Below, one piece after another: positions 1 through 9,009 of a stretch of DNA of 64,000 nt; the stretch's first letter is position 1; every line of letters begins with the position of its first letter. A program made the position numbers and the translations under genes. The stretch spans positions 558,001 to 622,000 of the forward strand of contig FPAN01000002.1 in assembly GCA_900116395.1 (NCBI GenBank). Reading direction: 5' to 3'. The notes beneath the pieces were generated by a model. The model saw only the letters and a list, made by a program, of their open reading frames with translations, was not told the origin of the DNA and did not search any database. Source of the DNA: Lachnospiraceae bacterium XBD2001 (lineage in GTDB: Bacteria; Bacillota; Clostridia; Lachnospirales; Lachnospiraceae).

Positions 1-2
1 TT

Positions 3-53
3 AAGGAACAGGATATCAAGATTCCGGATTTCCTTAAGAACACACATAAGTAA
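3..53 (+). CDS. ftsZ: FtsZ, C-terminal tail only (gene continues upstream)
   Basis: The first readable codons give KEQDIKIPDFLKNTHK followed by TAA at 51-53. The core IKIPDFLK fits the conserved C-terminal peptide of FtsZ (acidic, hydrophobic, x, I/V-P-x-F-L-K/R), the segment that binds FtsA, SepF and other division partners. FtsZ is the tubulin-like GTPase that builds the division ring at mid-cell. Only 16 codons are inside the window, so the call rests on this motif and on the terminator that follows. Some other protein ending in a similar peptide cannot be excluded. Confidence 0.6.
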   Translation, partial: KEQDIKIPDFLKNTHK

Positions 54-65
54 TTGAGAATGTAG

Positions 66-92
66 GACCCACGCTAAGGCGTGGGTCTTTTT
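66..92 (+). terminator. Rho-independent terminator after ftsZ
   Basis: A perfect 9-bp stem (GACCCACGC at 66-74, GCGTGGGTC at 79-87) with a 4-nt loop TAAG is followed directly by five T residues. It ends the transcript of the ftsZ tail. Confidence 0.93.
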
Positions 93-122
93 ATTTAAAC
101 AGAATTCGGAGGCAATGGTGCG

Positions 123-1166
123 ATGAGTGCTTTATCGAATATCATCACCATGCAGGTGATTGATAAGTTACGGAAGAGAAATGAAAATAGCGGGAAAAGA
201 AAAAGCTTTGAGTATACAACGGAGCAATTTGAGTGTTCCGGAGATGGTTATACAGGGATTTTTGCAATCTTTAGTGTGTTTTTTGCATTGATTACGGTAA
301 TTGCGGTTATTAGCTTTTTCACGGGCGGAGAAGATGCAGGAGTGGCAGTATACTTCTTTGGAGTCGTGACAGTACTGACTATTTTTGCGAGTTGGGCTTC
401 TGCACACCAGCGGTTGATTGTGGATGGAAATGAGGCTACATATGTGAATGTGTGGGGCATGAAACGCCACTTCCAACTAACGGATGTTACCCAGTGTCTT
501 ACTACGGAGCAGTTTCTTCGCCTATACATCGGAAACCGGAAGGTTGCTACTCTGGATAAGGATATGTATGGTCTTCCATTCCTTGAGGCACGCTGCAAAG
601 AAGCTGGCATCCAGTGGCGGAACAAGTCCGGCAGGAGCATCAATAAGTTCACGCTGGTTTGGCATGCAACGCGAACCATTGCTTGGATTTTTATCTGGAC
701 CATAGTTGGAATAACAGCTCTTGTGGTTCCGGTGAGTATATCTTCCAGAGGGTTTACAGTAGATGCTTTTGTTTTTATTATAGAAATTGAACTTTTAATG
801 GCTGCGTTCTTCTTCGGCGGGGTTGCTCTTATGATGTTATTCTTTGCTACAGGCTTAAAAGAGGTGAATAGTATCGAGCGGGCTCTTGGGTTCTCCTTCC
901 GTGAGGAGATGGCGCGACGTGGTGCAATCGGAAGAGAGTTTCAAGATGAGGAATGGTTTGTGGAATCCCTTCCCGGGAAAATAGAAGTCCTGAATCGCCG
1001 TTTCATCAAAACGTGGCACGGTATCAAAGAAGTACGTACAACCGGAGCATCCCTTTATCATGTGGAGTTCACGGACATCAATGGCAAACGACACAAGATT
1101 GGCGGCCATTACAAAGAACATGCGGATAAAATGTGTCGTTGGTATCTAAATAGAGAGTCCAAATAA
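123..1166 (+). CDS. Membrane protein with two helix pairs and PH-like segments
   Basis: A 347-residue protein of unknown role. It shows two pairs of hydrophobic helices, about residues 42-67 with 75-92 and about 180-208 with 218-243. After the first pair comes a beta-rich stretch (RLIVDGNEATYVNVWG, then RLYIGNRKVATLDKDMYG) that resembles bacterial PH-like domains. The last 90 residues have a similar pattern (EVLNRRFIKTWHGIKEV, YHVEFTDINGKRHKIGG). This suggests a repeated layout of two helices followed by one PH-like domain. The start at 123 is set by GGAGG at 108-112. An earlier ATG at 115 is out of frame and stops after three codons. It stands alone between two terminators. The PH call is from fold-like pattern only. 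Confidence 0.75.
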   Translation: MSALSNIITMQVIDKLRKRNENSGKRKSFEYTTEQFECSGDGYTGIFAIFSVFFALITVIAVISFFTGGEDAGVAVYFFGVVTVLTIFASWASAHQRLIVDGNEATYVNVWGMKRHFQLTDVTQCLTTEQFLRLYIGNRKVATLDKDMYGLPFLEARCKEAGIQWRNKSGRSINKFTLVWHATRTIAWIFIWTIVGITALVVPVSISSRGFTVDAFVFIIEIELLMAAFFFGGVALMMLFFATGLKEVNSIERALGFSFREEMARRGAIGREFQDEEWFVESLPGKIEVLNRRFIKTWHGIKEVRTTGASLYHVEFTDINGKRHKIGGHYKEHADKMCRWYLNRESK

Positions 1167-1170
1167 TCGG

Positions 1171-1234
1171 ACACCTGACCTGGTATCTTGGTTTCAGAAC
1201 ATGAAACAAGATTTGAAAGGTCAGGTGTTTTTTT
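1171..1234 (+). terminator. Long two-part hairpin terminator
   Basis: Outer arms ACACCTGACCT (1171-1181) and AGGTCAGGTGT (1218-1228) pair over 11 bp. Inside them GTTTCA and TGAAAC, with flanking ATCTTG/AAGAT, extend the stem. The 3' arm runs into a T tract to 1234. The next ATG begins at 1235, so the 3' arm also carries the only plausible ribosome site of the following tiny ORF. Confidence 0.9.
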
Positions 1235-1336
1235 ATGAAGGGATACACTGTTGAGACTGGATATATGGGCTATGTGGATGGCAAATACATGTTGTTCGCA
1301 GACGAGAGTGACTACCTTGAGTTTTTAGCTGCGTAA
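1235..1336 (+). CDS. Tiny conserved-looking protein, 33 residues
   Basis: The frame reads MKGYTVETGYMGYVDGKYM, then LFADESDYLEFLAA and TAA. Short proteins with GYMGYV-G-YMLFA-E-DY-E patterns are, from memory, frequent unannotated ORFs in Lachnospiraceae, so this is probably real. Function is unknown. The ATG follows the T tract of the preceding terminator with no gap. The nearest Shine-Dalgarno match is AGGTG at 1223-1227, inside the 3' arm of that terminator, at 7 nt spacing. Translation would therefore need read-through and an opened hairpin. If this coupling is accidental, the ORF may simply be expressed from a weak internal promoter. Confidence 0.55.
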   Translation: MKGYTVETGYMGYVDGKYMLFADESDYLEFLAA

Positions 1337-1402
1337 TGTAGTTTCTCGGACTCTGTTGTGCTATGATAGGTGTTAGTTTGATAAAACAAGGAGGCCATAG
1401 AT

Positions 1403-3187
1403 ATGGATGATAGTAGATTAAAGGCTCTCCGCGCTGAGATGAATAAAAAGAATATCGACATCTACATGATTATGATGTCCGATTTTCATGCATCCGAGTA
1501 CGTAGGAGATTATTTCAAGGAAATCGAGTTTATTAGCGGATTTACCGGAACCAACGCCACCATCGTGGTAACCAAGGACGAGGCAGGCTTGTGGACCGAC
1601 GGACGTCACTTTATTCAGGCCCGTCGTGAGATGGCAGGCAGCGGTGTTGTTCTCTTCGAGATGGGTACCGAAGGTGTTCCTACTGTGAAGGAGTTCGTCA
1701 CCTCCCATTTGAAGAAGGGACAGGTGCTTGCTTATGACGGACGTTTGATGCCGGTGGCAACCCATCGCGAATACTTAGAGGTTGCGAAGGAGGCTGAGGC
1801 ATCTGTTGTTGTGAAGTACAACCTGATTGATAAGCTTTGGAAGGAGCGCCCGGCGCTTCCTTGCAAGCCAATGTGGGTAGTGAAGAAGCCTTATGCAGGT
1901 GTATCTGCCAAGTCTAAGATTAAGCAGGTCTTCGAAGTAATGAAGGAGAAGAAGGCAGATGCCTTTCTTTTGACCAGCCTGTATGATATTGCATGGCTTT
2001 TAAACTTGCGTGGAGACGATATTTCCTCCGTGCCGGTATTCATGTCCTATTTCTATCTGACCTTCCATGATGCAACACTGTATGTAGACAAGAAGTCCTT
2101 GAATGCAGAAGTGAAGAAGCACTTAGAGAAGAACCAGATTACCGTGAAGGGCTATGAGGACATCTATAAGGATTTGAAGCATGTGAAGGAGAAGAACGTG
2201 CTGTTAGATCCTGCCATTGTAAATGCAGCTCTGATTTCCGCATTCCCGAAGAAGGTTTCCTTCGTAGAGGATGCTAACCCAACGGAGCTTATGAAGGCAA
2301 TTAAGAACGAAGTAGAACAGGAGAATACCCGTCTTGCACACATCAAGGACGGTGTTGCCGTTACCAAGTTCATTTACTGGTTGAAGCAGAATATCGGCAA
2401 GACAGAGATTACCGAGGTTTCCGCAGCTGAGAAGTTGTTAGAGTTCCGTGAAGCGCAGGAGCACTTCATTGATGTATCTTTTGATACCATTGCAGCTTAT
2501 GGTCCGAATGCCGCTATGATGCATTATGAGGCAACTCCGGAGAGCTACTCCGTATTGGAGCCGAAGGGATTCCTCTTGGTAGATTCCGGCGGACATTACT
2601 TAGAGGGAACCACCGATATTACCCGTACCATCGTTCTTGGACCGTTAACTGAGCATGAGCGTGAGGCTTATACCTTAACCGTTCGTTCTCACTTACGCCT
2701 GTTGGATGCACACTTCCCGGATGGTGCAACCGGCCAGAACTTAGATATCTTGGCACGTGGTCCGATGTGGGATTTGGGCCTGGATTATCGTTGCGGAACC
2801 GGTCATGGTGTGGGACATATCCTGAATGTTCATGAAGGACCGAACTCCTTCCGTTGGAGAATGACCGACCGTATGCGTGTATGGCCATTGAAGCCGGGTA
2901 TGATTACCACCGATGAGCCGGGACTCTATGTAGAGGACGAGCTTGGTGTACGTATCGAGAGTGAGCTTCTGTGTGTAGAAGATCAAAAGACCGAGTATGG
3001 CCAGTTCTACAAGTTCGAGAACTTAACCTTCTGCCCAATTGACTTGGATGCCATCGACGTAGACAAGTTGACTTACTTAGAGCGTAAGTCCCTGAATGAC
3101 TATCACAAGGCTGTTTATGAGAAGTTGGCTCCGCTTCTTACCAAGGAAGAGGCTGAGTGGCTGAAGCATGAGACCCGTGAGGTTTAA
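1403..3187 (+). CDS. pepP: Xaa-Pro aminopeptidase, M24 family
   Basis: A 594-residue cytosolic metallopeptidase that removes an N-terminal residue preceding proline. The N-terminal half holds two creatinase-like domains, and the C-terminal half is the pita-bread M24 catalytic domain. Visible metal ligands are D394 and D405 in DSGGHYLEGTTDIT, H468 in GTGHGVGH, E505 in EPGLYV and E519 in RIESELL, in the order usual for prolidase/aminopeptidase P. The length fits the large eukaryote-like PepP of Clostridia. The start is fixed by AAGGAGG at 1388-1394. The gene ends 3 nt before polA, so the two are probably co-transcribed. Prolidase is the main alternative, but the three-domain length favours aminopeptidase P. 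Confidence 0.93.
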   Translation: MDDSRLKALRAEMNKKNIDIYMIMMSDFHASEYVGDYFKEIEFISGFTGTNATIVVTKDEAGLWTDGRHFIQARREMAGSGVVLFEMGTEGVPTVKEFVTSHLKKGQVLAYDGRLMPVATHREYLEVAKEAEASVVVKYNLIDKLWKERPALPCKPMWVVKKPYAGVSAKSKIKQVFEVMKEKKADAFLLTSLYDIAWLLNLRGDDISSVPVFMSYFYLTFHDATLYVDKKSLNAEVKKHLEKNQITVKGYEDIYKDLKHVKEKNVLLDPAIVNAALISAFPKKVSFVEDANPTELMKAIKNEVEQENTRLAHIKDGVAVTKFIYWLKQNIGKTEITEVSAAEKLLEFREAQEHFIDVSFDTIAAYGPNAAMMHYEATPESYSVLEPKGFLLVDSGGHYLEGTTDITRTIVLGPLTEHEREAYTLTVRSHLRLLDAHFPDGATGQNLDILARGPMWDLGLDYRCGTGHGVGHILNVHEGPNSFRWRMTDRMRVWPLKPGMITTDEPGLYVEDELGVRIESELLCVEDQKTEYGQFYKFENLTFCPIDLDAIDVDKLTYLERKSLNDYHKAVYEKLAPLLTKEEAEWLKHETREV

Positions 3188-3190
3188 TAT

Positions 3191-5947
3191 ATGAGCAAAC
3201 TGTTATTGATTGACGGACATAGTATTCTAAACCGTGCCTTTTACGGCTTGCCGGATTTGACCAATTCCCAAGGTCTGCATACCAATGCAGTGTATGGCTT
3301 TATTAATATTATGACCAAGTTCTTGGAGACGGAGAAGCCGGAGTATTTTGCTGTGGCGTTCGATGTGCATGCGCCGACCTTCCGTCACAAGATGTTTGAT
3401 GCCTATAAGGGTACCCGTAGCCCAATGGCGCCGGAACTGAAGATGCAGGTTCCTATGATGAAGCAGATGCTTCAGGCAATGGGCGTGCCGATTTTTGAAA
3501 AAGAGGGATTTGAGGCGGATGACGTTCTTGGAACCCTTGCCAAGCGTGGAGAGGAAGCCGGACTGGAAGTAACCTTAGTGTCCGGAGACCGTGATATGTT
3601 GCAGCTTGCAACGGATCATATCAAGATTTCTATCCCGAAGACCAAGAAGACCGGTACAGAGATTGAACATTACTATGCCAAGGATGTCTTGGAGCAGAAA
3701 CAGGTCACACCGGAAGAATTCATCGATGTGAAGGCCTTGATGGGCGATACAGCAGATAACATCCCCGGTGTTCCGGGCATTGGCGAGAAGACGGCAACGG
3801 CTATTATTGTGCAGTATCATTCCATCGAAGAGGCCCATGCCCATGCCAGTGAGGTGAAGCCGCCACGTGCGTCTGCTAACCTGCAGGAATTCTGGGACCA
3901 GGCTGTTTTATCCAAGACCCTTGCTACCATTGATACCAATGCGCCGGTAGAGCTGGACTTGGATGCCATGAAGTTAGAGAACCTCTATACACCGGAAGCA
4001 TACTTGCTGTGCAAGGAGTGGGAGTTCAAGAATCTCTTATCCCGCTTTGAATCCGGTATGGAAGTATCCAATGATATGGAAGAGGGCTTCCGATTGGTAT
4101 CCGATGCAGCCGGTATGATGGCAGCCATTGATCATGCACTGGTGCTATTACAGGAAGGCAAGGCTAAGGTTGGATTCGGCCTCTATACCTTTGAACAGGA
4201 CCTGTTAGGACTGTCTCTTTCCAACGGGGATGAGACCGTGGTATGCGATGCATTTGCACTGATCGGTGACGAGAAGAACAAGGTGCGCGATGCCATTGGG
4301 AAGTTGTTTACTACCGGTAAGGGCCTTGCGGTGAACGATTTGAAGAGCGCCCTGAACCGTTATGAGGCACTGTATCAGGCGGAAGAGAGTACGGATGCGT
4401 CCGGCCAGATGGATTTGTTTTCCATGGCTAGTGGAAGTGGGGATAATACCCACGAAGCACTTTCTTTTACACCGGAACAGTATGGGAACTACACAGATAT
4501 CGCATTACAGGCGTATCTGTTGGATCCGCTTCCTTCCGAGTATCCGACGGAGGATATTGCCAAGAATTATCTTGGACTGATGGTTCCTTCCTATACGGAC
4601 CTATTTGGCAAAGAGAAGATGCCGAAGGCCTGGGATAATAAGGATGCCATTCGCAAGTTCTGTGGCTATGATGCTTACGTAGCTTACAAGGCTGCTGAAG
4701 TTCTAGAGAAAAAACTGGTAGAAGAAGGCATGGAGAAGCTCTATGAAGAGATTGAGCTTCCGCTGGTATTCTGCCTCTATGATATGGAACGTGCCGGAAT
4801 CTCCTGTAACCGTGGAGATCTGAAGGCATATGGTCGTTCTCTGGAGGGCGATATCGACCGTTTGGAGAAGCGCATCTACGAAGCGGCAGGAGAAGAGTTC
4901 AATATCAATTCTCCGAAGCAGTTGGGTGAGATTCTCTTCGAGAAGTTAGGCTTGCAAGGCGGCAAGAAGACCAAGACCGGTTATTCTACTGCGGCAGACG
5001 TATTGGAGAAGCTAGCTCCGGAGAATCCGATTGTATCGGATGTATTAAGCTACCGACAGTTAGCCAAGCTGAAATCCACCTATGCGGATGGATTGGATAA
5101 GTGTATTGCATCCGATGGCCGGATTCATACCACCTTCCAGCAGCTGGTTACCGCAACAGGACGATTAAGCTCTACAGAACCGAACCTGCAGAACATTCCG
5201 ATTCGAATTGAGCAGGGTAAGCTGATTCGTAAGGTGTTCCATGCCAAGGAAGGCTATGTATTCCTGGATGCGGATTATTCCCAGATTGAGCTTCGTGTAT
5301 TGGCACATTTGTCCGGGGATGAGAACCTGATTGAAGCCTACAAGCAGAACAAGGATATTCATCGCTCCACGGCAGCGTTGGTGTTCCATACGCCATTTGA
5401 AGAAGTAACGGAGTTACAGCGCCGCAACGCCAAGGCCGTTAACTTCGGTATTGTATACGGAATCAGTTCCTTCGGCTTGGGCCAGGATCTGAATATCTCC
5501 CGGAAGGAAGCGCAGGAGTACATCGATAACTACTACGCAGCCTATCCGAAGCTGAAGACCTATCTGGACGGCTTGGTTGCTACGGCCAAGGAGACCGGTA
5601 TTTCCAAGACCTTATTCGGACGCTTGCGCCCGATTCCGGAGATTAGCTCCAGCAATTTCATGCAGCGAAGCTTCGGTGAGCGTATTGCTATGAATTCCCC
5701 AATCCAGGGAACGGCAGCGGATATTATTAAGATAGCCATGATTCGTGTCCATGATCGACTGGTAACGGAAGGACTGGAGTCCCGCCTAATCCTTCAGGTA
5801 CACGATGAACTCTTAATCGAGACTAAGGAATCCGAATTGCCGCAGGTACGTGCAATTCTGGAAGAAGAGATGAAGGGTGCGGCCGCACTGGCAGTTCCTC
5901 TTGAGATTGATGTTCATGAGGGCGAGAACTGGTACGACGCCAAATAA
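3191..5947 (+). CDS. polA: DNA polymerase I, proofreading-dead type
   Basis: A 918-residue repair and Okazaki-fragment polymerase. Residues 1 to about 265 form the 5' nuclease domain (LLIDGHSILNRAFYG, GFEADDVLGTLA, DTADNIPGVPGIGEKTA). The middle domain, about 300-500, should be a 3'-5' exonuclease, but its first acidic motif is replaced by GFGLYTFEQDLLGLSL, so proofreading is probably lost as in Bacillus and Thermus enzymes. The polymerase domain has motif A DADYSQIELR with D695, motif B RRNAKAVNFGIVYGIS, and motif C VHDE with D872. It starts 3 nt after pepP and relies on a weak ribosome site inside the end of that gene. A terminator follows. Confidence 0.97.
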   Translation: MSKLLLIDGHSILNRAFYGLPDLTNSQGLHTNAVYGFINIMTKFLETEKPEYFAVAFDVHAPTFRHKMFDAYKGTRSPMAPELKMQVPMMKQMLQAMGVPIFEKEGFEADDVLGTLAKRGEEAGLEVTLVSGDRDMLQLATDHIKISIPKTKKTGTEIEHYYAKDVLEQKQVTPEEFIDVKALMGDTADNIPGVPGIGEKTATAIIVQYHSIEEAHAHASEVKPPRASANLQEFWDQAVLSKTLATIDTNAPVELDLDAMKLENLYTPEAYLLCKEWEFKNLLSRFESGMEVSNDMEEGFRLVSDAAGMMAAIDHALVLLQEGKAKVGFGLYTFEQDLLGLSLSNGDETVVCDAFALIGDEKNKVRDAIGKLFTTGKGLAVNDLKSALNRYEALYQAEESTDASGQMDLFSMASGSGDNTHEALSFTPEQYGNYTDIALQAYLLDPLPSEYPTEDIAKNYLGLMVPSYTDLFGKEKMPKAWDNKDAIRKFCGYDAYVAYKAAEVLEKKLVEEGMEKLYEEIELPLVFCLYDMERAGISCNRGDLKAYGRSLEGDIDRLEKRIYEAAGEEFNINSPKQLGEILFEKLGLQGGKKTKTGYSTAADVLEKLAPENPIVSDVLSYRQLAKLKSTYADGLDKCIASDGRIHTTFQQLVTATGRLSSTEPNLQNIPIRIEQGKLIRKVFHAKEGYVFLDADYSQIELRVLAHLSGDENLIEAYKQNKDIHRSTAALVFHTPFEEVTELQRRNAKAVNFGIVYGISSFGLGQDLNISRKEAQEYIDNYYAAYPKLKTYLDGLVATAKETGISKTLFGRLRPIPEISSSNFMQRSFGERIAMNSPIQGTAADIIKIAMIRVHDRLVTEGLESRLILQVHDELLIETKESELPQVRAILEEEMKGAAALAVPLEIDVHEGENWYDAK

Positions 5948-5967
5948 TTTCATACACAACATATAGT

Positions 5968-6018
5968 GGAAGAGATGCCTGCAATTGGTCAAATTATTGT
6001 AGTCATCTCTTCCTTTTT
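5968..6018 (+). terminator. Rho-independent terminator after polA
   Basis: Perfect 10-bp arms GGAAGAGATG (5968-5977) and CATCTCTTCC (6004-6013) enclose a 26-nt loop and are followed by TTTTT. It separates the pepP-polA unit from the coaE fusion gene. Confidence 0.85.
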
Positions 6019-6084
6019 ATTTCTGAAACTGCTATAATTTTTCATGGATTATAGTATATTTTCGGCTATTTGGAGGACTTTTGT

Positions 6085-9003
6085 ATGAAGTTTATCGGTA
6101 TCACCGGAGGTGTCGGTGCCGGCAAAAGTTTCATATTATCGTTTTTAGAAGAGAATTATAATGCCATTGTGGTACGGGCAGATGATTTGGCCAAGAGCCT
6201 GATGGCCCCCGGTAGTACCTGTCATGAGCAGTTAGAAGCCGCCTTCGGAGACGACGGTGTCTTTGATGAAGCCCATGAGATTCGACCGGAGGTACTGGCG
6301 AAGCTGATTTATGAGCATCCCGCCAGACGGGAGGAGCTGAATGCCATTGTGCATCCGGCGGTGAAGGAAGAAGTCCTGCGCCAGGTGAAGGTGGCCAAGT
6401 ATGCCGGCAAGGTGGATTATTTTTTCTTGGAAGCAGCACTGTTAATCGAGGAGCATTACGATGAGCTCTGTGATGAGCTGTGGTACATCTATGCAGACGA
6501 GTCCGTGCGACGGGAGCGACTGCGGGCGAGCCGAGGTTACTCGGATGAGAAGATTGATGCAATGTTAGCGTCCCAGTTATCGGAAGAGATTTTCCGGGAG
6601 ATGTGTCGAGTGGTGATTGATAACAATGGGGATGAGGCTCATTCCATGGAGCAGATTCGACATATTTTAGGACCGGGGCGTAAGGATTACAAAAAAGAGG
6701 AAGAACTAGAGCAAGCGGAAGATTCCGTGCAAGAGGCAGAGGAGAAGAACATGCAGAGTCAGAAACCGGAAGATTATGTATTTGGCTTGGATATTGGTAC
6801 CCGTAATGTGGTAGGTACCGTTGGATATCCAACAGAGAAGGGCTTTTGCGTTATGGCACAATGTACCATGGAACATGAGACCAGAGCCATGTTGGATGGA
6901 CAGATTCATGACATCGGTCGCGTAGCGAAGACCATTGCGGAGGTGAAGAAGAACTTAGAGAGTCAGATTGGCTTTACCTTAACTGATGTATGTATCGCTG
7001 CCGCAGGTCGTGTACTTCGTACCATTACCACCCGTATCGATTATGAGTATCCGGAAGAGACGGTAGTTACCGGTGAGGATTTGAATACCTTGGATCTTCT
7101 TGGCGTAGATAAGGCGCAGGCAGAACTGTCCGGCGGAAGCGAGCACGAGAAGTATAAGTTCTACTGCGTTGGTTATACGGTTATGAAGTATTATTTGAAT
7201 GACGAGCCGTTTTCTTCCCTGGAGGGACATAAGGCAGAGAAGATTTCTGAGGATATCATCGTGACCTTCCTTCCGGAGGACGTTGTAGACGGTTTGTATT
7301 CTGCGGTAGAGCGTGCAGACTTACATGTTGCCAATATGACTTTGGAGCCGATTGCGGCAATGAATGTTGCCATTCCACCGGCTTATCGAATGTTGAATAT
7401 TGCCCTTGTGGACGTTGGCGCAGGAACCTCCGATATCTGCTTGACCAAGGACGGCAGTATTATTGCTTACGGCATGATTCCATACGCCGGAGATGAGCTG
7501 ACGGAAGTGCTGGTACAGGCCTTCCTGGTAGACTTCGCAACGGCAGAGCAGATCAAGAAGGATTCTGTGGTGATGGAGGAAGTTACCTATAAGGACATTA
7601 TGGGAATCGAGCATACCGTGCCTGCGGAAGAGGTATGGAAGCTGACGGATCCGGTAATGGAGAAGATTACTTCTGCAGTTGCCGAGAAGATTAAGGAGTT
7701 GAACGGAGATGCATCCGTTGCAGCCTCCTTCGTTGTCGGTGGTGGCGGTAAGGTTCATGGATTCACCGATACCTTGGCAGATGAGCTGAATATCGTCCAT
7801 GAGCGTGTGGCACTTCGTGGTGAAGAAGTCATGCAGAACATCGACTTTTTACAGCAGGATATCAAGAAGGATCCCCTTCTGGTTACCCCAATCGGTATCT
7901 GCCTGAATTACTATGAGAGCAAGAATAACTTCATCATGATCCGCTTCAACGGAGAATTGATGAAGCTGTATGATAACGGCCATATGAAGATTGTGGATGC
8001 TGCATTGCAGGCCGGCATTCCAACAGAGCAGTTATTCCCACAGCGTGGTCGTGAGATTCATTACAAGGTGAATGGAACTCCACGTATGGTCCGTGGTTTG
8101 GAGGGCGAGTCTGCCCATGTGACCATGAACGGTGAGGAAGTGGGACTGAACACCCGCTTAGAGCCAAACAGTACCGTAGAGGTAGAGTATTCTACCGTTG
8201 GTGCCCAGGCTGAACTTCAGATTCAGAACTTAGAAGAGTTCGCTAATAATTACGTATCCTTCACGGTGAACGGTCAGCGCATCCGTTGTCCGAAGTTCGT
8301 GGAAGTCAACGGAAGCTTAGAGCCGGGCAGCTATATTATCAAGGAAGGCGATGATATCGAGACCCGTAACTTCTATACCGTTGGACAGCTGGCATCCTTC
8401 ATGGATGTAGAAGTGGATATGAACCATGAAATCGTGGTGAATAACCGAAGCTCCGATTTAAACACCTTAATCTATGAGAACTTCACCATTGATTGGGTGG
8501 TAACCGGATATGGAGCAACGGAAGCCATTCAGCCATCGGATGAGATGCATGAAGTATCGGCAGAGGCACCGGAAGAGGTGGCAGATGCAGAACCTGTAAC
8601 CGAGGAAGCAGTAACCGAGGAAGTTGCAACGGAGCCAGAGGATGAGGAGTCCTTCGAAGAGCGCAAGGAAGAGGCCATCATCTCTGAGGCGGTTATGAAG
8701 GCTGAGGCAGCCGGAGAGACTTACAATCGTGACGCTTTTACCGTGGTAGACCGTCCGAACACACCGTTTACGGTAGCGCCGAATCTGGATATTAAGACCA
8801 AGATTCGATTAACGGTGAATGGCAAGACCATTGAGATGAACGACAAGAAGGATTACATCTTCGTGGATGTATTCAACTTCATTGATTTTGATGTACATGA
8901 GCGTGGCCATAAGGGTGTTCTGACCCAGATCAACGGTCACGATTGCGGATATGCAGACCCGTTGAAAGACGGCGATGTGGTAGATATCCGTTGGAAGGAT
9001 TAG
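6085..9003 (+). CDS. coaE: Fusion: dephospho-CoA kinase + FtsA-like ATPase
   Basis: One uninterrupted frame of 972 codons joins two normally separate proteins. Residues 1 to about 205 are dephospho-CoA kinase, the last step of CoA synthesis, with P-loop GITGGVGAGKS and the IVHPAV motif. A charged linker of about 15-20 residues, rich in Glu and Lys, follows. From about residue 230 comes an actin-fold FtsA/PilM-like ATPase: phosphate-1 GLDIGTRNVVG (D236), phosphate-2 VDVGAGTSDIC (D443), adenosine motif VVGGGGK near 551. An acidic Glu/Thr stretch and a small C-terminal beta-rich domain end it. Start 6085 is set by GGAGG at 6072-6076. AGGAGAA just before an in-frame ATG at 6751 could also start the FtsA-like half alone. 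The role of the second half, probably in division or cell shape, is inferred. Confidence 0.88.
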   Translation: MKFIGITGGVGAGKSFILSFLEENYNAIVVRADDLAKSLMAPGSTCHEQLEAAFGDDGVFDEAHEIRPEVLAKLIYEHPARREELNAIVHPAVKEEVLRQVKVAKYAGKVDYFFLEAALLIEEHYDELCDELWYIYADESVRRERLRASRGYSDEKIDAMLASQLSEEIFREMCRVVIDNNGDEAHSMEQIRHILGPGRKDYKKEEELEQAEDSVQEAEEKNMQSQKPEDYVFGLDIGTRNVVGTVGYPTEKGFCVMAQCTMEHETRAMLDGQIHDIGRVAKTIAEVKKNLESQIGFTLTDVCIAAAGRVLRTITTRIDYEYPEETVVTGEDLNTLDLLGVDKAQAELSGGSEHEKYKFYCVGYTVMKYYLNDEPFSSLEGHKAEKISEDIIVTFLPEDVVDGLYSAVERADLHVANMTLEPIAAMNVAIPPAYRMLNIALVDVGAGTSDICLTKDGSIIAYGMIPYAGDELTEVLVQAFLVDFATAEQIKKDSVVMEEVTYKDIMGIEHTVPAEEVWKLTDPVMEKITSAVAEKIKELNGDASVAASFVVGGGGKVHGFTDTLADELNIVHERVALRGEEVMQNIDFLQQDIKKDPLLVTPIGICLNYYESKNNFIMIRFNGELMKLYDNGHMKIVDAALQAGIPTEQLFPQRGREIHYKVNGTPRMVRGLEGESAHVTMNGEEVGLNTRLEPNSTVEVEYSTVGAQAELQIQNLEEFANNYVSFTVNGQRIRCPKFVEVNGSLEPGSYIIKEGDDIETRNFYTVGQLASFMDVEVDMNHEIVVNNRSSDLNTLIYENFTIDWVVTGYGATEAIQPSDEMHEVSAEAPEEVADAEPVTEEAVTEEVATEPEDEESFEERKEEAIISEAVMKAEAAGETYNRDAFTVVDRPNTPFTVAPNLDIKTKIRLTVNGKTIEMNDKKDYIFVDVFNFIDFDVHERGHKGVLTQINGHDCGYADPLKDGDVVDIRWKD

Positions 9004-9009
9004 TTTTTT

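Noticed and set aside
6131-6832. A long open frame on the - strand opposite coaE
   Set aside because: The product is rich in Pro, His and Arg with no recognisable motif and no ribosome site; the + strand frame is clearly CoaE.
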